A program made the position numbers and the translations under genes. A stretch of 64,000 nt of DNA, from contig LGYU01000002.1 of assembly GCA_001302245.1 (NCBI GenBank), positions 1 through 64,000 on the forward strand, in the 5' to 3' direction. Each line of letters opens with the position of its first letter. Positions within the stretch are counted from its first letter, which is position 1. Below the pieces are notes generated by a model that was not told the DNA's origin, did no database searches, and saw only the letters and a program-made list of their open reading frames with translations. Below, in pieces: positions 34,710 through 45,800 of this stretch. The DNA comes from Chitinophagaceae bacterium PMP191F (GTDB lineage Bacteria > Bacteroidota > Bacteroidia > Chitinophagales > Chitinophagaceae).

Positions 34710-36467
34710 CTACTGATATTCGACCACCACCATATTCCAATACTTCAATGAAGGCAAAGTAAATAAAACATCGTTACCCGTTTGCGTGAAAGCAAGATTG
34801 TTTGCCACCCCATAATTGATATCCGGAGACGCTACCCATACTTTCGATACTGTTTTCGTAGTTGTAAAACGGATGGCCATATCCTGTATGGTATTGGGCA
34901 CGGTTTGTGAACCGTTGGTATCGCGCCAGTCGAATGAGGTGGCATTGGCAAAATTGAGCAGGTGTAATATCTGCCGTTTGGCAAACTCTTTTCCATTCAC
35001 AGCTACTTTCCCGTTTTGCGGGGGCCAGTTTGCCAGGCTTGCTTTTCCATTGGTACAGCTAGCCTGTGGCGTATTAAATGTACCACCATCACGCAGCAGA
35101 TTTTGATATGCTACCAAAAAATCATAATAACGGGTGATCGACAGTTTCAGGTCATCACGCATCTGCAGGTTGCTGTTGGGAAAATACTCTTTACCCAGCA
35201 TATGCTCTCCCAGTTCAAGATGTGAACCGCCAAAAGAAAAGATCACAGCATCGGCCAGTAATACACCGGGTGTATTAAAATAGCCGGTGTTATCTGCCAG
35301 GTTATAATTCATATAGGCAGCCAACACTGTCTTTTTGGTATTGCTGCTATAGATGTCATTATTCTGAATTATCATTGCCAGGTCTTTGTATCCTTCATTG
35401 GGCGACCATACTTCAGTATATAAAAAGTCTACGGGAGAAGCGGTAATACCCTGCTGGCCATACTGGTTCACAGCATTCATCACCAGTTTTTTATCAGGCG
35501 ATGCAGTTTTCATGGCTTGCAGTAAAGGCTGATAAGTAGCAGCAAGATTCACAGCATTGCCATTGTAATTGTACAACGATCCCCTGTCTCCCAACTGGTC
35601 TACATGAAATCCATCAAAATTGTATACAGCGTATACATCCTTATTGCGGTTGGTAATATATTGTTGCCAGGCTGTGTTGGATGGGTCCAGCAGATAGATA
35701 TCACTTTTAAACGGAGGCTTGGGCAACACATGCACATCTTTTGTACTGTGAGCATTGTCTTTGTACACATACCATGGGTCCTGTACTCCGTCTGCAGCCG
35801 CGTCATTCAACGCACCAAAACCAAGATTGTAAAACATTGCCTTCATGTTGTACTTATGAATGCTGTCAATATATGCTTTGATGGTAGCAGCATAAGTATC
35901 TCTGTTGGCAATATCTTTCCAGGTGCTGAAAGGTGCAGAAGGTGTACCCGCCAGCGGCATGTGGTGCTTATAATGCCAGTCCTGGAACTGTACGCCATTG
36001 ATGTGATAACGGTTCAACGAACTGATCACGCTACCAATATCCGCATTGGACAACTGTCCGAACTTTGACAGGAAACCATAACGCGGAAACTTTGCCCAGT
36101 CCGAAGAAACATCCACACCGGTACTACTGTACACTTTTTCTTTCCCATCTGTCATTTCATACAGATCTACCATATAGCCGGTAAAGTCGGTGGCAGGTGT
36201 TGTCCATTGCCAGGTATTTCCATTCAGCGTTTCTTCTTTCAGGGTTTCGCCCATATAGCGATAGCGAACGGTAATATTTCCTGTCAGGGTTTTATCAATG
36301 CTAAAGTGTACTGTTTCACCAGGTTTGTAGGCAGCTTTGTCTGTAACGATATTCAATGTATACGATGCACCAAATGTAATGGGATCATTTTTGGGTGCAT
36401 ACTTTTTACATGCCGTCATCAGCAACACTGCCGCTACCAATACCTGTTTGTATGTAATTTGTTTCAT
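34710..36467 (-). CDS. GH66 endodextranase, lipoprotein
   Basis: 585 residues. Lipoprotein signal ends in LLMTACKKYAP (lipid Cys about residue 20), so it is probably surface-anchored. A beta-sandwich (about 35-125) precedes the barrel. GH66 marks: YHINGVQFQDWHYKHHMPL (about 155), the nucleophile Asp in FDGFHVDQLGDRG (about 285), and the acid/base Glu in FLYTEVWSPNEG (about 352). GH66 contains dextranases and cycloisomaltooligosaccharide glucanotransferases; the latter have a long CBM35 insertion that is absent here, so endo-dextranase is more likely. Known reaction: internal hydrolysis of alpha-1,6-glucan. It follows the SusE/F gene by 35 bp. Confidence 0.93.
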   Translation of the reverse strand: MKQITYKQVLVAAVLLMTACKKYAPKNDPITFGASYTLNIVTDKAAYKPGETVHFSIDKTLTGNITVRYRYMGETLKEETLNGNTWQWTTPATDFTGYMVDLYEMTDGKEKVYSSTGVDVSSDWAKFPRYGFLSKFGQLSNADIGSVISSLNRYHINGVQFQDWHYKHHMPLAGTPSAPFSTWKDIANRDTYAATIKAYIDSIHKYNMKAMFYNLGFGALNDAAADGVQDPWYVYKDNAHSTKDVHVLPKPPFKSDIYLLDPSNTAWQQYITNRNKDVYAVYNFDGFHVDQLGDRGSLYNYNGNAVNLAATYQPLLQAMKTASPDKKLVMNAVNQYGQQGITASPVDFLYTEVWSPNEGYKDLAMIIQNNDIYSSNTKKTVLAAYMNYNLADNTGYFNTPGVLLADAVIFSFGGSHLELGEHMLGKEYFPNSNLQMRDDLKLSITRYYDFLVAYQNLLRDGGTFNTPQASCTNGKASLANWPPQNGKVAVNGKEFAKRQILHLLNFANATSFDWRDTNGSQTVPNTIQDMAIRFTTTKTVSKVWVASPDINYGVANNLAFTQTGNDVLFTLPSLKYWNMVVVEYQ

Positions 36468-36502
36468 AAGGTTTTACACTGTTAAATCATTCGTTTGCGG
36501 CA

Positions 36503-37969
36503 CTACTGCTTCACAATAGAAATAGTTTCGTATAGCTGATTGATCGTGATCTTATAATTTCCCGCCTGTGTTATTTTCCATTTATAATCCGGGTTACCGG
36601 CTGCTACAAATTTCATTTGTGTACTGCCAGGACCAGCACCATTCAGCACAGGCATAAAATAATCACATCCCCAGTTGCCGGTAGCGAGCGGAAATTTGAA
36701 TTCACCTACGTTCATGGCGCCTGTATATGTGAATACATACGGATTGGCAGGATCAACGGTCATAGGTTGCGGGTTGTCTATATTCCAGCCCACAGGTGAG
36801 GCATCGCCTACCATCCATATTTTGGTGTAAGGTGTAAATGCTTTGATGCTGATGTTATTATTCTGAATATCCAGCCGGATCTTATAAGGTCCGGCATTGG
36901 TGATCTGCCATTTCAGATCAGGAGTACCACCCGGTACCAGTTGTGCACCTGTTTCTGTGATAGCCGGGTGATTGGTCAGCGGCATATAATAATCCGTACT
37001 GAAATTGCCGGTAGCAGTGGGTATTTTAAATTCACCCGCTTTCAGTATCTCGTTGTAAGTAAATACAAACAGGTTGGAAGAATCTACCCGCATTTCAGCA
37101 GGCGCCTGTATATCCCATCCTGTGGGGATGGCATCGCCCAGCATCCACAATCTTTTATAGGCCGGTGTGGTAGCCGCTTTGATGGTGATGGACAGATCCA
37201 GCAGGTTTAATGTAATAGCATATAGACCGGGGGTGGCAATAACAAATTTATTATCAGCCTGGCTATCTTCTGTACGATATACAAGATGCAGGTCATCAGC
37301 GCCTTTGTTGTAAGAAGGCAGGAATTGCCCCAGCGAAGTAATAAATTTCAGTTCACCGGATTTTAATTGTCCCTGCCAGCTAAAACCTCCGGGTGTGCCG
37401 GACACAGCCTGCAGAGCAATAGCATTATCGGCACTCCATCCGTTGGGTGCTGCATCACCGATCATATACAACGCAGCAGTAACAGGTTTGTACGATGTAA
37501 TTTTAACAACAATGGTATTGGATGTATCCGCAGGCACTGTAGCATCCGATACCACAGCTACTATTTTTGCTTCCAGTATTGTTTCCGTACCGGGTTGCAG
37601 ATTCCAGTGCGACAACAATAGATCATTCAGGTCTTTTACTGTATATTTTCTTGACAGGGCAGCTTTTCCAAGATCTTCTTTTACCGCACTGCTGAAATGA
37701 TTGCCCTGTTTATCAATCATCAGGGTATAATCAATAGAAGCATTGGTGCCTTTGTTGGAACCACTGGTCCAGGTAAACAGTACCGCATCGGCTGCATCGT
37801 TCTGTTGTTGCAATACCAGTGTGGCTTTGTCTGCCGACAGGTTCAAAGGAGCATCGCCTTTGTACAGTTCCATTTCATTTTTCTTTTTGCAGGATGTTGC
37901 CGCCAGTAATACCAGCAATAGCAACCCGCAAACATTCTTTATATGGAAGGAGCAATCTATCTGTTTCAT
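36503..37969 (-). CDS. SusE/SusF-like surface glycan-binding lipoprotein
   Basis: 488 residues. A lipoprotein signal ends in LAATSCKKKNE (lipid Cys about residue 26), followed by a SusE-type Ig-like domain (about 35-160). Three tandem repeats of roughly 105 residues come next: ALYMIGDAAPNGWSADNA, LWMLGDAIPTGWDIQAPA and IWMVGDASPVGWNIDNPQ, each ending in a YKI-type strand. The three repeats correspond to the carbohydrate-binding modules of SusF (SusE has two). They should hold dextran at the surface through the Trp residues. It lies between susD and GH66 in the operon. Confidence 0.92.
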   Translation of the reverse strand: MKQIDCSFHIKNVCGLLLLVLLAATSCKKKNEMELYKGDAPLNLSADKATLVLQQQNDAADAVLFTWTSGSNKGTNASIDYTLMIDKQGNHFSSAVKEDLGKAALSRKYTVKDLNDLLLSHWNLQPGTETILEAKIVAVVSDATVPADTSNTIVVKITSYKPVTAALYMIGDAAPNGWSADNAIALQAVSGTPGGFSWQGQLKSGELKFITSLGQFLPSYNKGADDLHLVYRTEDSQADNKFVIATPGLYAITLNLLDLSITIKAATTPAYKRLWMLGDAIPTGWDIQAPAEMRVDSSNLFVFTYNEILKAGEFKIPTATGNFSTDYYMPLTNHPAITETGAQLVPGGTPDLKWQITNAGPYKIRLDIQNNNISIKAFTPYTKIWMVGDASPVGWNIDNPQPMTVDPANPYVFTYTGAMNVGEFKFPLATGNWGCDYFMPVLNGAGPGSTQMKFVAAGNPDYKWKITQAGNYKITINQLYETISIVKQ

Positions 37970-38000
37970 ACATCTTTTTTACGGTTGTTGTTGAATGGGA

Positions 38001-39500
38001 TCAATAACCAGTGTTTTGTGAAAGATTCGGATTCGCATCACGTTCTTTCTGCGGAATGGGTAACAGTAAATGTTTGGTAGTGGCGTTTACCTTACCAATA
38101 GAATGCAGGAAATCCAGTCCATACTGTCCGTTGTTCACACGTACCAGGTCAAACCAGCGATGTCCTTCAAAGGCTAGTTCCATTCTTCGTTCGTGTAAGA
38201 TCTTTTCACGCAGTGCATCCTTACTCAGCCCCTGCACGTCTGTCAGACCTGCTCTTTTACGTACCCTGTTCAGCGGGCCGCCGGTATTGATATCGGTAGC
38301 TACCGCCTGTGCATCGGTCGTTTGTCCCAGTTCATTCATTGCTTCCGCCTGCATCAGTAATACATCTGCGTAACGCAATACCGGGAAATCAGCAGGATTG
38401 GTATCATAATCAGGAGAGATAGATTTCGGTACTAAAAACTTACGCAGGTTATAACCGGTGGTTGAATAAGCAGCCGAATATGCTTTACCATCAAAGTTGG
38501 GGCAACCAGCATACAATACAGTCTGGTCTTTACGCTTGTCACCGGATTCATATGCATTTACAAATTCCTGTGTTGGCTGATCCCATCCATAACCACCACC
38601 TACAAAATCAGCATTGCGCGGACCTGTAAAGGTGCTTACCCAAGAAGCCTGGTTTTCATTATCCCAGAAACTGTAATTGGTTTTACCATAGTACTGCACT
38701 TCAAACAGCGACTCGTTGGAGTTTTTGGTCTGTGGGTTAAAATTATCGCTGTAATTGGCATTCAGCGTATATCCCAGTGCAGTTACCTGTTTGCACAGGT
38801 CCACTGTTTGCTGGTAATTACCCAGCGTCAGATGTACTTTGGCCAGCATACCCATGGCAGCACCTTTGGAAGCACGCCCGATATCTGTACCTGTATAGGA
38901 AGTTTTGGGAGGCAGCAGGTTAATTGCATCTGTAAGATCTGCAATGATCAGGTCGTACACCTGCAATTTAGGCGTACGCACAGGACGCAGGTCGCCTTCC
39001 GGTGTTTGCGGTACAGTGATCAGCGGCACATCACCAAATAAACGCACCAGTATAAAATAGTAAGAAGCGCGCAGGAATTTTGCCTCACCCAATACCCTGT
39101 TCTTTAACGACTCGTCTATCTTCATGCCTGGCACATTCTGCAATACCAGGTTGCATCGTAAAATACCGGGAGCAGGCCCTCTCCAGATATCCAGTGCAGC
39201 CGCGTTGTCTGTAGCTGTAACAAAATTGGCTATATCCTGGGTTTCAATACCATCGGTACCACCACCTGCGCCTACAACACTGTTACCGGCCCATATATCA
39301 GTGGTCCACATGCGCAGGTTGTACAGTTTGGGCCATTGCATTGGCTGGTAAGCACCGTTAATGGCAGACACCGCATCATCGGCCGTGATCCAGAAATTAG
39401 AAGTATTCACCGAATCGAGCGGCGCTTTATCAAGAAACTTCTTGCACCCAAACAACAGGGTGAAAGAAAATATTGCGATTATATAGCTGGTTTTTCCCAT
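38001..39500 (-). CDS. susD: SusD/RagB-family glycan-binding lipoprotein
   Basis: 499 residues from the ATG at 39500 (a TTG three codons earlier is unlikely). Lipid Cys in LLFGCKKFLDKAPLD at about residue 20. TPR-like helical scaffold: FLRASYYFILVRLFGDVPLI, GRASKGAAMGMLAKVHLTLG and the C-terminal RMELAFEGHRWFDLVR, all typical of SusD. It forms the lid on the SusC barrel at the cell surface and delivers oligosaccharide. It starts 17 bp after susC ends. Predicted ligand from the enzymes in the operon: alpha-1,6-glucan. Confidence 0.96.
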   Translation of the reverse strand: MGKTSYIIAIFSFTLLFGCKKFLDKAPLDSVNTSNFWITADDAVSAINGAYQPMQWPKLYNLRMWTTDIWAGNSVVGAGGGTDGIETQDIANFVTATDNAAALDIWRGPAPGILRCNLVLQNVPGMKIDESLKNRVLGEAKFLRASYYFILVRLFGDVPLITVPQTPEGDLRPVRTPKLQVYDLIIADLTDAINLLPPKTSYTGTDIGRASKGAAMGMLAKVHLTLGNYQQTVDLCKQVTALGYTLNANYSDNFNPQTKNSNESLFEVQYYGKTNYSFWDNENQASWVSTFTGPRNADFVGGGYGWDQPTQEFVNAYESGDKRKDQTVLYAGCPNFDGKAYSAAYSTTGYNLRKFLVPKSISPDYDTNPADFPVLRYADVLLMQAEAMNELGQTTDAQAVATDINTGGPLNRVRKRAGLTDVQGLSKDALREKILHERRMELAFEGHRWFDLVRVNNGQYGLDFLHSIGKVNATTKHLLLPIPQKERDANPNLSQNTGY

Positions 39501-39517
39501 TGCAAACAATTTGAAGG

Positions 39518-42500
39518 TTAGAAAGTAAGATTGATGCCGGCGCTCAGTGTTCTTGTTACCGGGTATACATTAAAGTCTATACCATTAGCAGGTACTTCAG
39601 GATCAAATCCCCTGTACTTTGTAAACGTCACCAGGTTCTGACAGGAAATATAGATCCTGACAGATGTCATTTTTGCTTTGGCTGCAATGTGCTTTGGCAA
39701 AGTATATCCTGCCGTTACGTTCTTGATACGCAGGTATGAACCATCTTCAATAAACCTGTTGGAAACCCTGGTATTTTTATTGGGATCATTGAATACAGCA
39801 CGGGGCATATCATTGCTGGTACCGGCACCTCTCCACCTGTCTAATGTTGCAGTGGTCTGGTTTTGCGCTACTGCCATCCCTTCCTGGTAAATGCGGTTGG
39901 CATTGAAGATCTTATTGCCCGATACACCCTGCAAGAAGATACTGAGATCAATATTCTTATATGCAAACGAGTTGTTCATGGCAAAAATGAAAGAAGGATT
40001 GGGATCACCGATATAGGTTCTGTCGTTGTCGTCTATTTTACCATCATTGTTCAGATCGCGGAATTTTATATCACCGGGTGAAGTGCGGTTATAAGGATCG
40101 GCGCCCGGTACCTGTACAGCATAGTCATCTACCTCTTTCTGTGTCTGGAAAATACCATTGGCAACAAAGCCATAAAAGCTATTGACTGCATGACCGGCAC
40201 TCTGAATAGCCAGGTTCTGGTTAAGACCAATACTACCGGTATACATCGGCACGCTGTCATTCAGACTTACCACTTTGTTGCGGTTGTATGCAATGTTAAA
40301 GCTGGTATTCCATTCAAAGCCACCACGGATATTCTGTGAGTTGATACCCAGCTCTATACCTTTATTCTGTACTTTTCCGGCATTGATACTGGGAACATAA
40401 ATATCTGAGTAACCTGTAGAGATGGGTACAGACATCGGCACCAGCATATCGTTGGTATTTTTCAGGTAAGCATCCAGCGTGATGTTGATCCTGCTCTGGA
40501 ACAAACTTGCGTCAATACCAATATTAGCCTGTTCCACCTGCTCCCAACGCACACCGGGATTGGGAATAGCCAGCGGAACAATGGCTGCCACTGTTTGACC
40601 GTTAAAATTGTATTGCACGGTCTGTAATACCGAAGCAAAAGAATAATTACCGATGTTCTGGTTGCCGGTAATACCATATCCTACACGCAGTTTCAGATCG
40701 TTGACAAACTGTACATTTTCAAAGAATTTCTCTTTGGATATTCTCCATGCCAATGAACCGGAAGGAAAAGTACCATAACGATTGTCTTTTCCAAAACGTG
40801 AAGAACCATCTCTTCTTACTGTTGCGGTCAGCAGGTATTTATTTTTATACGCATAATTCACCCTGCCCATGAACGACAATAATGCCCAATCACTACCGCT
40901 GCCGCCAACAGTAGGCTGCGCAGTACCATTGTTCAGTTGCTGTGTATTATCGCTGGCAAAATTCTGTATGGAGCCATTCATATAATCGTAGCGATTGTTC
41001 TGTGCGCTGGTTCCGGCAAGTACCGTTACATGATGATCTCCATCAAATGTTTTGTCGTAGGTAAAATAGTTATCCCAGAGGTAAGTAAAACTTTTATTGT
41101 ATTGCTGGTACAGGTATGAATTGGGTTGCGGGATCGGCTGCCAGTTGTATTTGGGCGACCAACTGCGGCTGTCCCAGAACATAGCCTGGATACCACCTGT
41201 AGTACGGAATTTCAGATCACGGAACAATGTAATTTCAGCGTAAGCATTGCCCAATATATTATAACCTTTGGTGGTATTGCTGTTGATAGTTGCTTTTCCG
41301 ATAGGATTGGCAATATCACCATACCAGGAAGGTTGACCGACCGGCCCGGCATAACTACCGTCTGCATTGTAGATCGGTTGTGTAGGCAGTGCAGCCATGG
41401 TGTTACGGATATCGTACGAACCATTTTTCTTTACATCACTGCTCAGCGTAAGATTATTACCAAATTTCAGCCAGTCGAATACTTTTGATTCACTGTTAAA
41501 CTGTACATTGTAACGACGATAACTGGTGTTCAGCACAATACCTTTCTGATCCAGTACACCACCGGAAACATAGTAAGTTGATTTGGCATTACCACCTGAG
41601 TATGATAAAGTATATCCCTGTAAAGCAGCAGCGCCAAACAAAGCTCCCAGCCAGTCAGTACCACTGCCCAATGCCGTAGGATCAGCAAATGCTGGATTCT
41701 GAGACTGTCCATTATTGGCCATCATTTCATTGTGCAACGAAGCAAACTGCGTGGCATTGAGCATTTTTACCAAACTGGTAGCTTTCTGCACGCCGCCGAA
41801 CGCTTTCAGTTCAAGACTATTCCTTCCGGAAGCACCTCTTTTAGTAGTGATCAGCAATACACCGTTTGCACCCCTGGAGCCGTAGATGGCTGCTGCAGAA
41901 GCGTCTTTCAGTATCTCTATTGAGGCTATATCATCTGTATTGATGGTGTTCAATGGTACATCGGTAGGTACTCCATCTATTACCAGCAAGGGATCGCTGT
42001 TGTTGATGGTACCTGTACCCCTGATGCGGATGGTGGCATTGCTGCCCGGTGCACCGGATGATACTACCTGTACACCTGCAGCGCGGCCCTGTATGGCATC
42101 ACCAGCATTGGTTACTGGCAGAGATTTGATGTCTTTACTGTTTACGGAGCCCACAGAACCGGTTACATCGCCTTTGCGTTGTGTACCATAACCAATCACC
42201 ACCACATCATTCAGCGCTTTGTTCACAGGCGTCAGCAACACCTGCAGGTTGTTAGTATTCCTTACCACCATTTCAGCAACTTCATAACCTACGTAGGAAA
42301 AAATGAGCGTGTCGTTTGCAACAGCAGTTACGGAAAAAACTCCGTTTTCATCGGTAACAGTACCTCCTGTCTTTCCTTTTACCTGTACAGACACATCGGG
42401 CAAAGGTTTATTGTCGTCGTGCGACAATACTTTACCACTGATCTTACCATTTTGTGCAGCAAGGGAAAAGGGGAGCAGAAAAACAAGCAGTAAGAAATTC

Positions 42501-42535
42501 AGGTACTTTACATAGCAGCTTCTACTACATGGCAT
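39518..42535 (-). CDS. susC: SusC/RagA-family TonB-dependent transporter
   Basis: About 1005 residues from the ATG at 42535; the open frame reaches a TTG at 42568 but only the ATG gives a proper signal peptide, ending in FSLAAQ. A carboxypeptidase-D-like domain (GKISGKVLSHDDNKPLPDV) is followed by a TonB-box-like VVVIGYGTQRKGDVTGSV and a plug domain (DAIQGRAAGVQV, IRIRGTGTINNSDPLLVIDG). The barrel ends with VTRTLSAGINLTF. It imports oligosaccharide through the outer membrane using TonB. First gene of the glucan operon; the divergent HTCS gene lies 276 bp away. Confidence 0.97.
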   Translation of the reverse strand: MPCSRSCYVKYLNFLLLVFLLPFSLAAQNGKISGKVLSHDDNKPLPDVSVQVKGKTGGTVTDENGVFSVTAVANDTLIFSYVGYEVAEMVVRNTNNLQVLLTPVNKALNDVVVIGYGTQRKGDVTGSVGSVNSKDIKSLPVTNAGDAIQGRAAGVQVVSSGAPGSNATIRIRGTGTINNSDPLLVIDGVPTDVPLNTINTDDIASIEILKDASAAAIYGSRGANGVLLITTKRGASGRNSLELKAFGGVQKATSLVKMLNATQFASLHNEMMANNGQSQNPAFADPTALGSGTDWLGALFGAAALQGYTLSYSGGNAKSTYYVSGGVLDQKGIVLNTSYRRYNVQFNSESKVFDWLKFGNNLTLSSDVKKNGSYDIRNTMAALPTQPIYNADGSYAGPVGQPSWYGDIANPIGKATINSNTTKGYNILGNAYAEITLFRDLKFRTTGGIQAMFWDSRSWSPKYNWQPIPQPNSYLYQQYNKSFTYLWDNYFTYDKTFDGDHHVTVLAGTSAQNNRYDYMNGSIQNFASDNTQQLNNGTAQPTVGGSGSDWALLSFMGRVNYAYKNKYLLTATVRRDGSSRFGKDNRYGTFPSGSLAWRISKEKFFENVQFVNDLKLRVGYGITGNQNIGNYSFASVLQTVQYNFNGQTVAAIVPLAIPNPGVRWEQVEQANIGIDASLFQSRINITLDAYLKNTNDMLVPMSVPISTGYSDIYVPSINAGKVQNKGIELGINSQNIRGGFEWNTSFNIAYNRNKVVSLNDSVPMYTGSIGLNQNLAIQSAGHAVNSFYGFVANGIFQTQKEVDDYAVQVPGADPYNRTSPGDIKFRDLNNDGKIDDNDRTYIGDPNPSFIFAMNNSFAYKNIDLSIFLQGVSGNKIFNANRIYQEGMAVAQNQTTATLDRWRGAGTSNDMPRAVFNDPNKNTRVSNRFIEDGSYLRIKNVTAGYTLPKHIAAKAKMTSVRIYISCQNLVTFTKYRGFDPEVPANGIDFNVYPVTRTLSAGINLTF

Positions 42536-42786
42536 AGTACAATCGTTTTGGAGAGTTGATAAATACAATCACAGGTTAATATGGATCATTTACGGATTTA
42601 TAATTGCTCCGCAACAATCTTCGCTCAAAGGAAACCAATATTTTTCCCGGGGTATAATCTGTGCGTTTCAATTTGTTTTCAATCTGTATCATTTTGTACG
42701 GCATAGTTGCAATTTAATACATAATACAATGACTATCTGCACGCTACAACAATCTATACTTATCAGGTATTTCACCAAACCTTCGT

Positions 42787-42794
42787 TACATTTG
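42787..42794 (+). promoter_or_regulatory. -7 box for the HTCS gene, in the divergent susC/HTCS gap
   Basis: TACATTTG fits TAnnTTTG exactly and ends 16 bp before the HTCS ATG, so the leader would be only about 10 nt. In the other direction I found no match (CAAAnnTA on the plus strand) for susC between 42536 and 42780, which is usual for promoters that need an activator. HTCS binding sites must lie in this gap but I could not point to them. Confidence 0.45.
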
Positions 42795-42810
42795 AAGCAG
42801 ATGGTGTATT

Positions 42811-45800
42811 ATGAATAGTCCGTGGACCAAACATTTGTTGTTATTGCTTACAGGAATATTGCTTGCCTGCTGTACCAGGGCACAGCTCTATTATTTCAGA
42901 AATTACCAGGTAAGCAATGGTGTATCCAGCAACACCATCACCAGCATTACACAGGATAAAAAAGGATTTATCTGGTTTGGCACACGCAACGGCCTGAACC
43001 GTTTTGATGGCAACACTTTCAGAATATTCCGCAATAATATTACCGACGCCACCAGCATAGGCAGCAACTCCATTCTTAGTTTGTATGAAGATGAGCAGGA
43101 ACAATTGTGGGTGGGAACCTATAAAGGTATTTACCTGTACAATCCGTTGACAGAACAGTTCAGCCCTTTTAATAAAGTACCGGCCGGAGAGATCAGGTTC
43201 ATTAAAGGCGATGGCAAGCACACCATCTGGATTGTTGCAGATTTTGTACTGTATAAATATGATGTAAGAACTGCACAGGTAAAACAATACCCGTTTGCCA
43301 ATACACAAACCGTCTGTATTCATTTGTCAGACAATGGAACGCTATGGCTGGCCACCAGCAATGGTGTGATCCGTAAATACAACAGCAGCAACGATCAATT
43401 TGCCTCATGGGATATTGCCGCTACACACAAAGAACAACAGCTTACACAGGTACAGGATATTTTCCCGGTAAACGACACCACCCTGCTGCTGGGTACCATG
43501 AACCACGCATTATCCTTCAATACTGTTACCAATACCATCACCAACATTTTTAATGATTATCCATGGATGCATGATGTGCAGATCCATAAAATACTGCGCC
43601 AGTCGCCAGATGAATACTGGTTTGGTACCGAAACCGGTTTGTATATCTATAATCATGTAACCGGCCAGGCAACAGCCATTCAGAAACAATATGGCAACCC
43701 CTACTCTATTACCGACAATGTGATCTATGCTTTTTATAAAGACCGGGAAGGCGGCACCTGGATCGGTACTTTTTTCGGAGGCATCAATTATCATTCCGGA
43801 CAGTATAACAGGTTCCGTAAATATTTTCCACTGGCAGAAAGCAATAGTCTCAGCGGCAACCTGGTGCATGAAATATGCAGCGATCGCAACGGGCATATCT
43901 GGATCGGAACAGAAGATGCCGGCATCAATAAGCTTGATTTTTCTACAGGCTATATCACCCACTATCTTCCGGGCAAAACAAAAGGCAGTTTAAGTTATCG
44001 CAATATTCATGGTTTACTGGCCGATGGTAATGAGCTTTGGATAGGTACTTATGAGCATGGATTGGATGTAATGAATATGCAGACCGGTAAAGTGCTCCGT
44101 CATTACAATGCAGGCAATGGTCCGAATGATCTGAAAAGCAATTTCATCGTAACACTGTACCAAACCAAAACAGGTGACATACTGGTGGGCACCTGGAACG
44201 GCCTTTTCCGGTATAACAGGCAGACCGATAATTTTTCTCCCGTTCCTTTTTTCAATACACAGGTGCAGGCCATTCATGAAGATGAACAAGGCACTATATG
44301 GGTTAGTACCTATGGCAATGGCGTGTATTATCACAATCCTGTTACGGGCAAAAGCGGCACATTCAAATACCAGCCACACGCCGGCAATACCATCATCAAC
44401 AACTATGTCAACAATCTTTTTGAAGACCGCAATAAAAACTTCTGGTTCTGTACCGAAGGCGGATTGAGCAAATATGAACCGGCTACCGGCAAATTTACCA
44501 GCTATACCATCCAGAATGGTTTACCGGACAACCAGTTGTTCCGCATGCAGGAAGACAACAATGGCATATTGTGGATCTCAACCGCCAAAGGATTGGTTTC
44601 TTTCAATCCGCAAACAGCACATATACAAGTGTACACCACTGCTGATGGATTGCTGACAGAACAATTTAATTATAACTCTGCCTATAAAGCTGCTGATGGT
44701 ACTTTGTATTTCGGTACTGTAAAAGGATTGATCAGTTTTAATCCTGCCACCTTTACCAGCAGCACCTTTGTACCGCCGGTCTACATTACCGGTTTGCAGG
44801 TGAACAATAAAGACGCAGCGATCGGCAAAACAGGGTCACCCCTGCAACAATCCATTACCTATACCAGTCGTATTACCCTTCCTTATGATCGTTCCAACAT
44901 CAGTCTCGACGTAGCGGCATTAAGCTACACCATTCCTGAAACCAATGCCTACATGTACAAAATGGATGGCCTGGAAAAAGAATGGACCTCTATGAAAAAC
45001 AACCGCAAGATTTACTATACCAAACTACCACCGGGACATTATACCTTCCACCTGAAAGGTGCTGGCGGCGGTGAGGCCTGGAACAATACTGAAACAACAC
45101 TTTCCATACGTGTACTGCCTCCCTGGTGGGCATCAGCCTGGGCATGGTGCGGATACATCATTATCGGAGCCGCTATTGCTTTCACCATTTTCCGATATTA
45201 TCACATAGCCGTGGCGGAAAAGAACAAACGGAAAATTGAAGTGCTGGAAATTGAAAAAGAAAGAGAGATCTACAATGCCAAGATCGAATTTTTTACCAAC
45301 ATTGCCCACGAAATAAGAACCCCGCTGACGCTGATAAAAATGCCATTGGATAAACTGATCCGGCAGCAATCAGATAATTTTGAAATCAGTGAAAATCTGA
45401 ACATGATGAAAAAGAACACCAACAGGCTTATTGACCTTACCAATCAATTGCTCGATTTCCGCAAAGCGGAGGCCAATAAATTCAGTCTGAATTTTATCAA
45501 AACAGATATCAACGAATTCATTGAAGAAACAGCAGCCAGTTTTAAACCGGCTGCAGAACAAAAACAACTGGTGTTCAAAACTGCTTTGCCACGCCTCACC
45601 CTGCATGCATGGGTAGACTCGGAAGCATTGAAAAAAATACTGAGCAACCTGGTGAACAACGCTATCAAATACGCAGATACCAGTGTTAGCATACGTATGT
45701 TGCCTTTCAGTAGTGAAGACAGCACGTTTACCATTGAAATACAAAATGACGGCAACCTGATACCCGCAGAGCTGAAAGAAAAGATCTTTGAACCGTTCTA

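Noticed and set aside
42536-42780. A -7 box for susC
   Set aside because: No CAAAnnTA on the plus strand in the gap; near matches such as CAAAGGAA do not fit.
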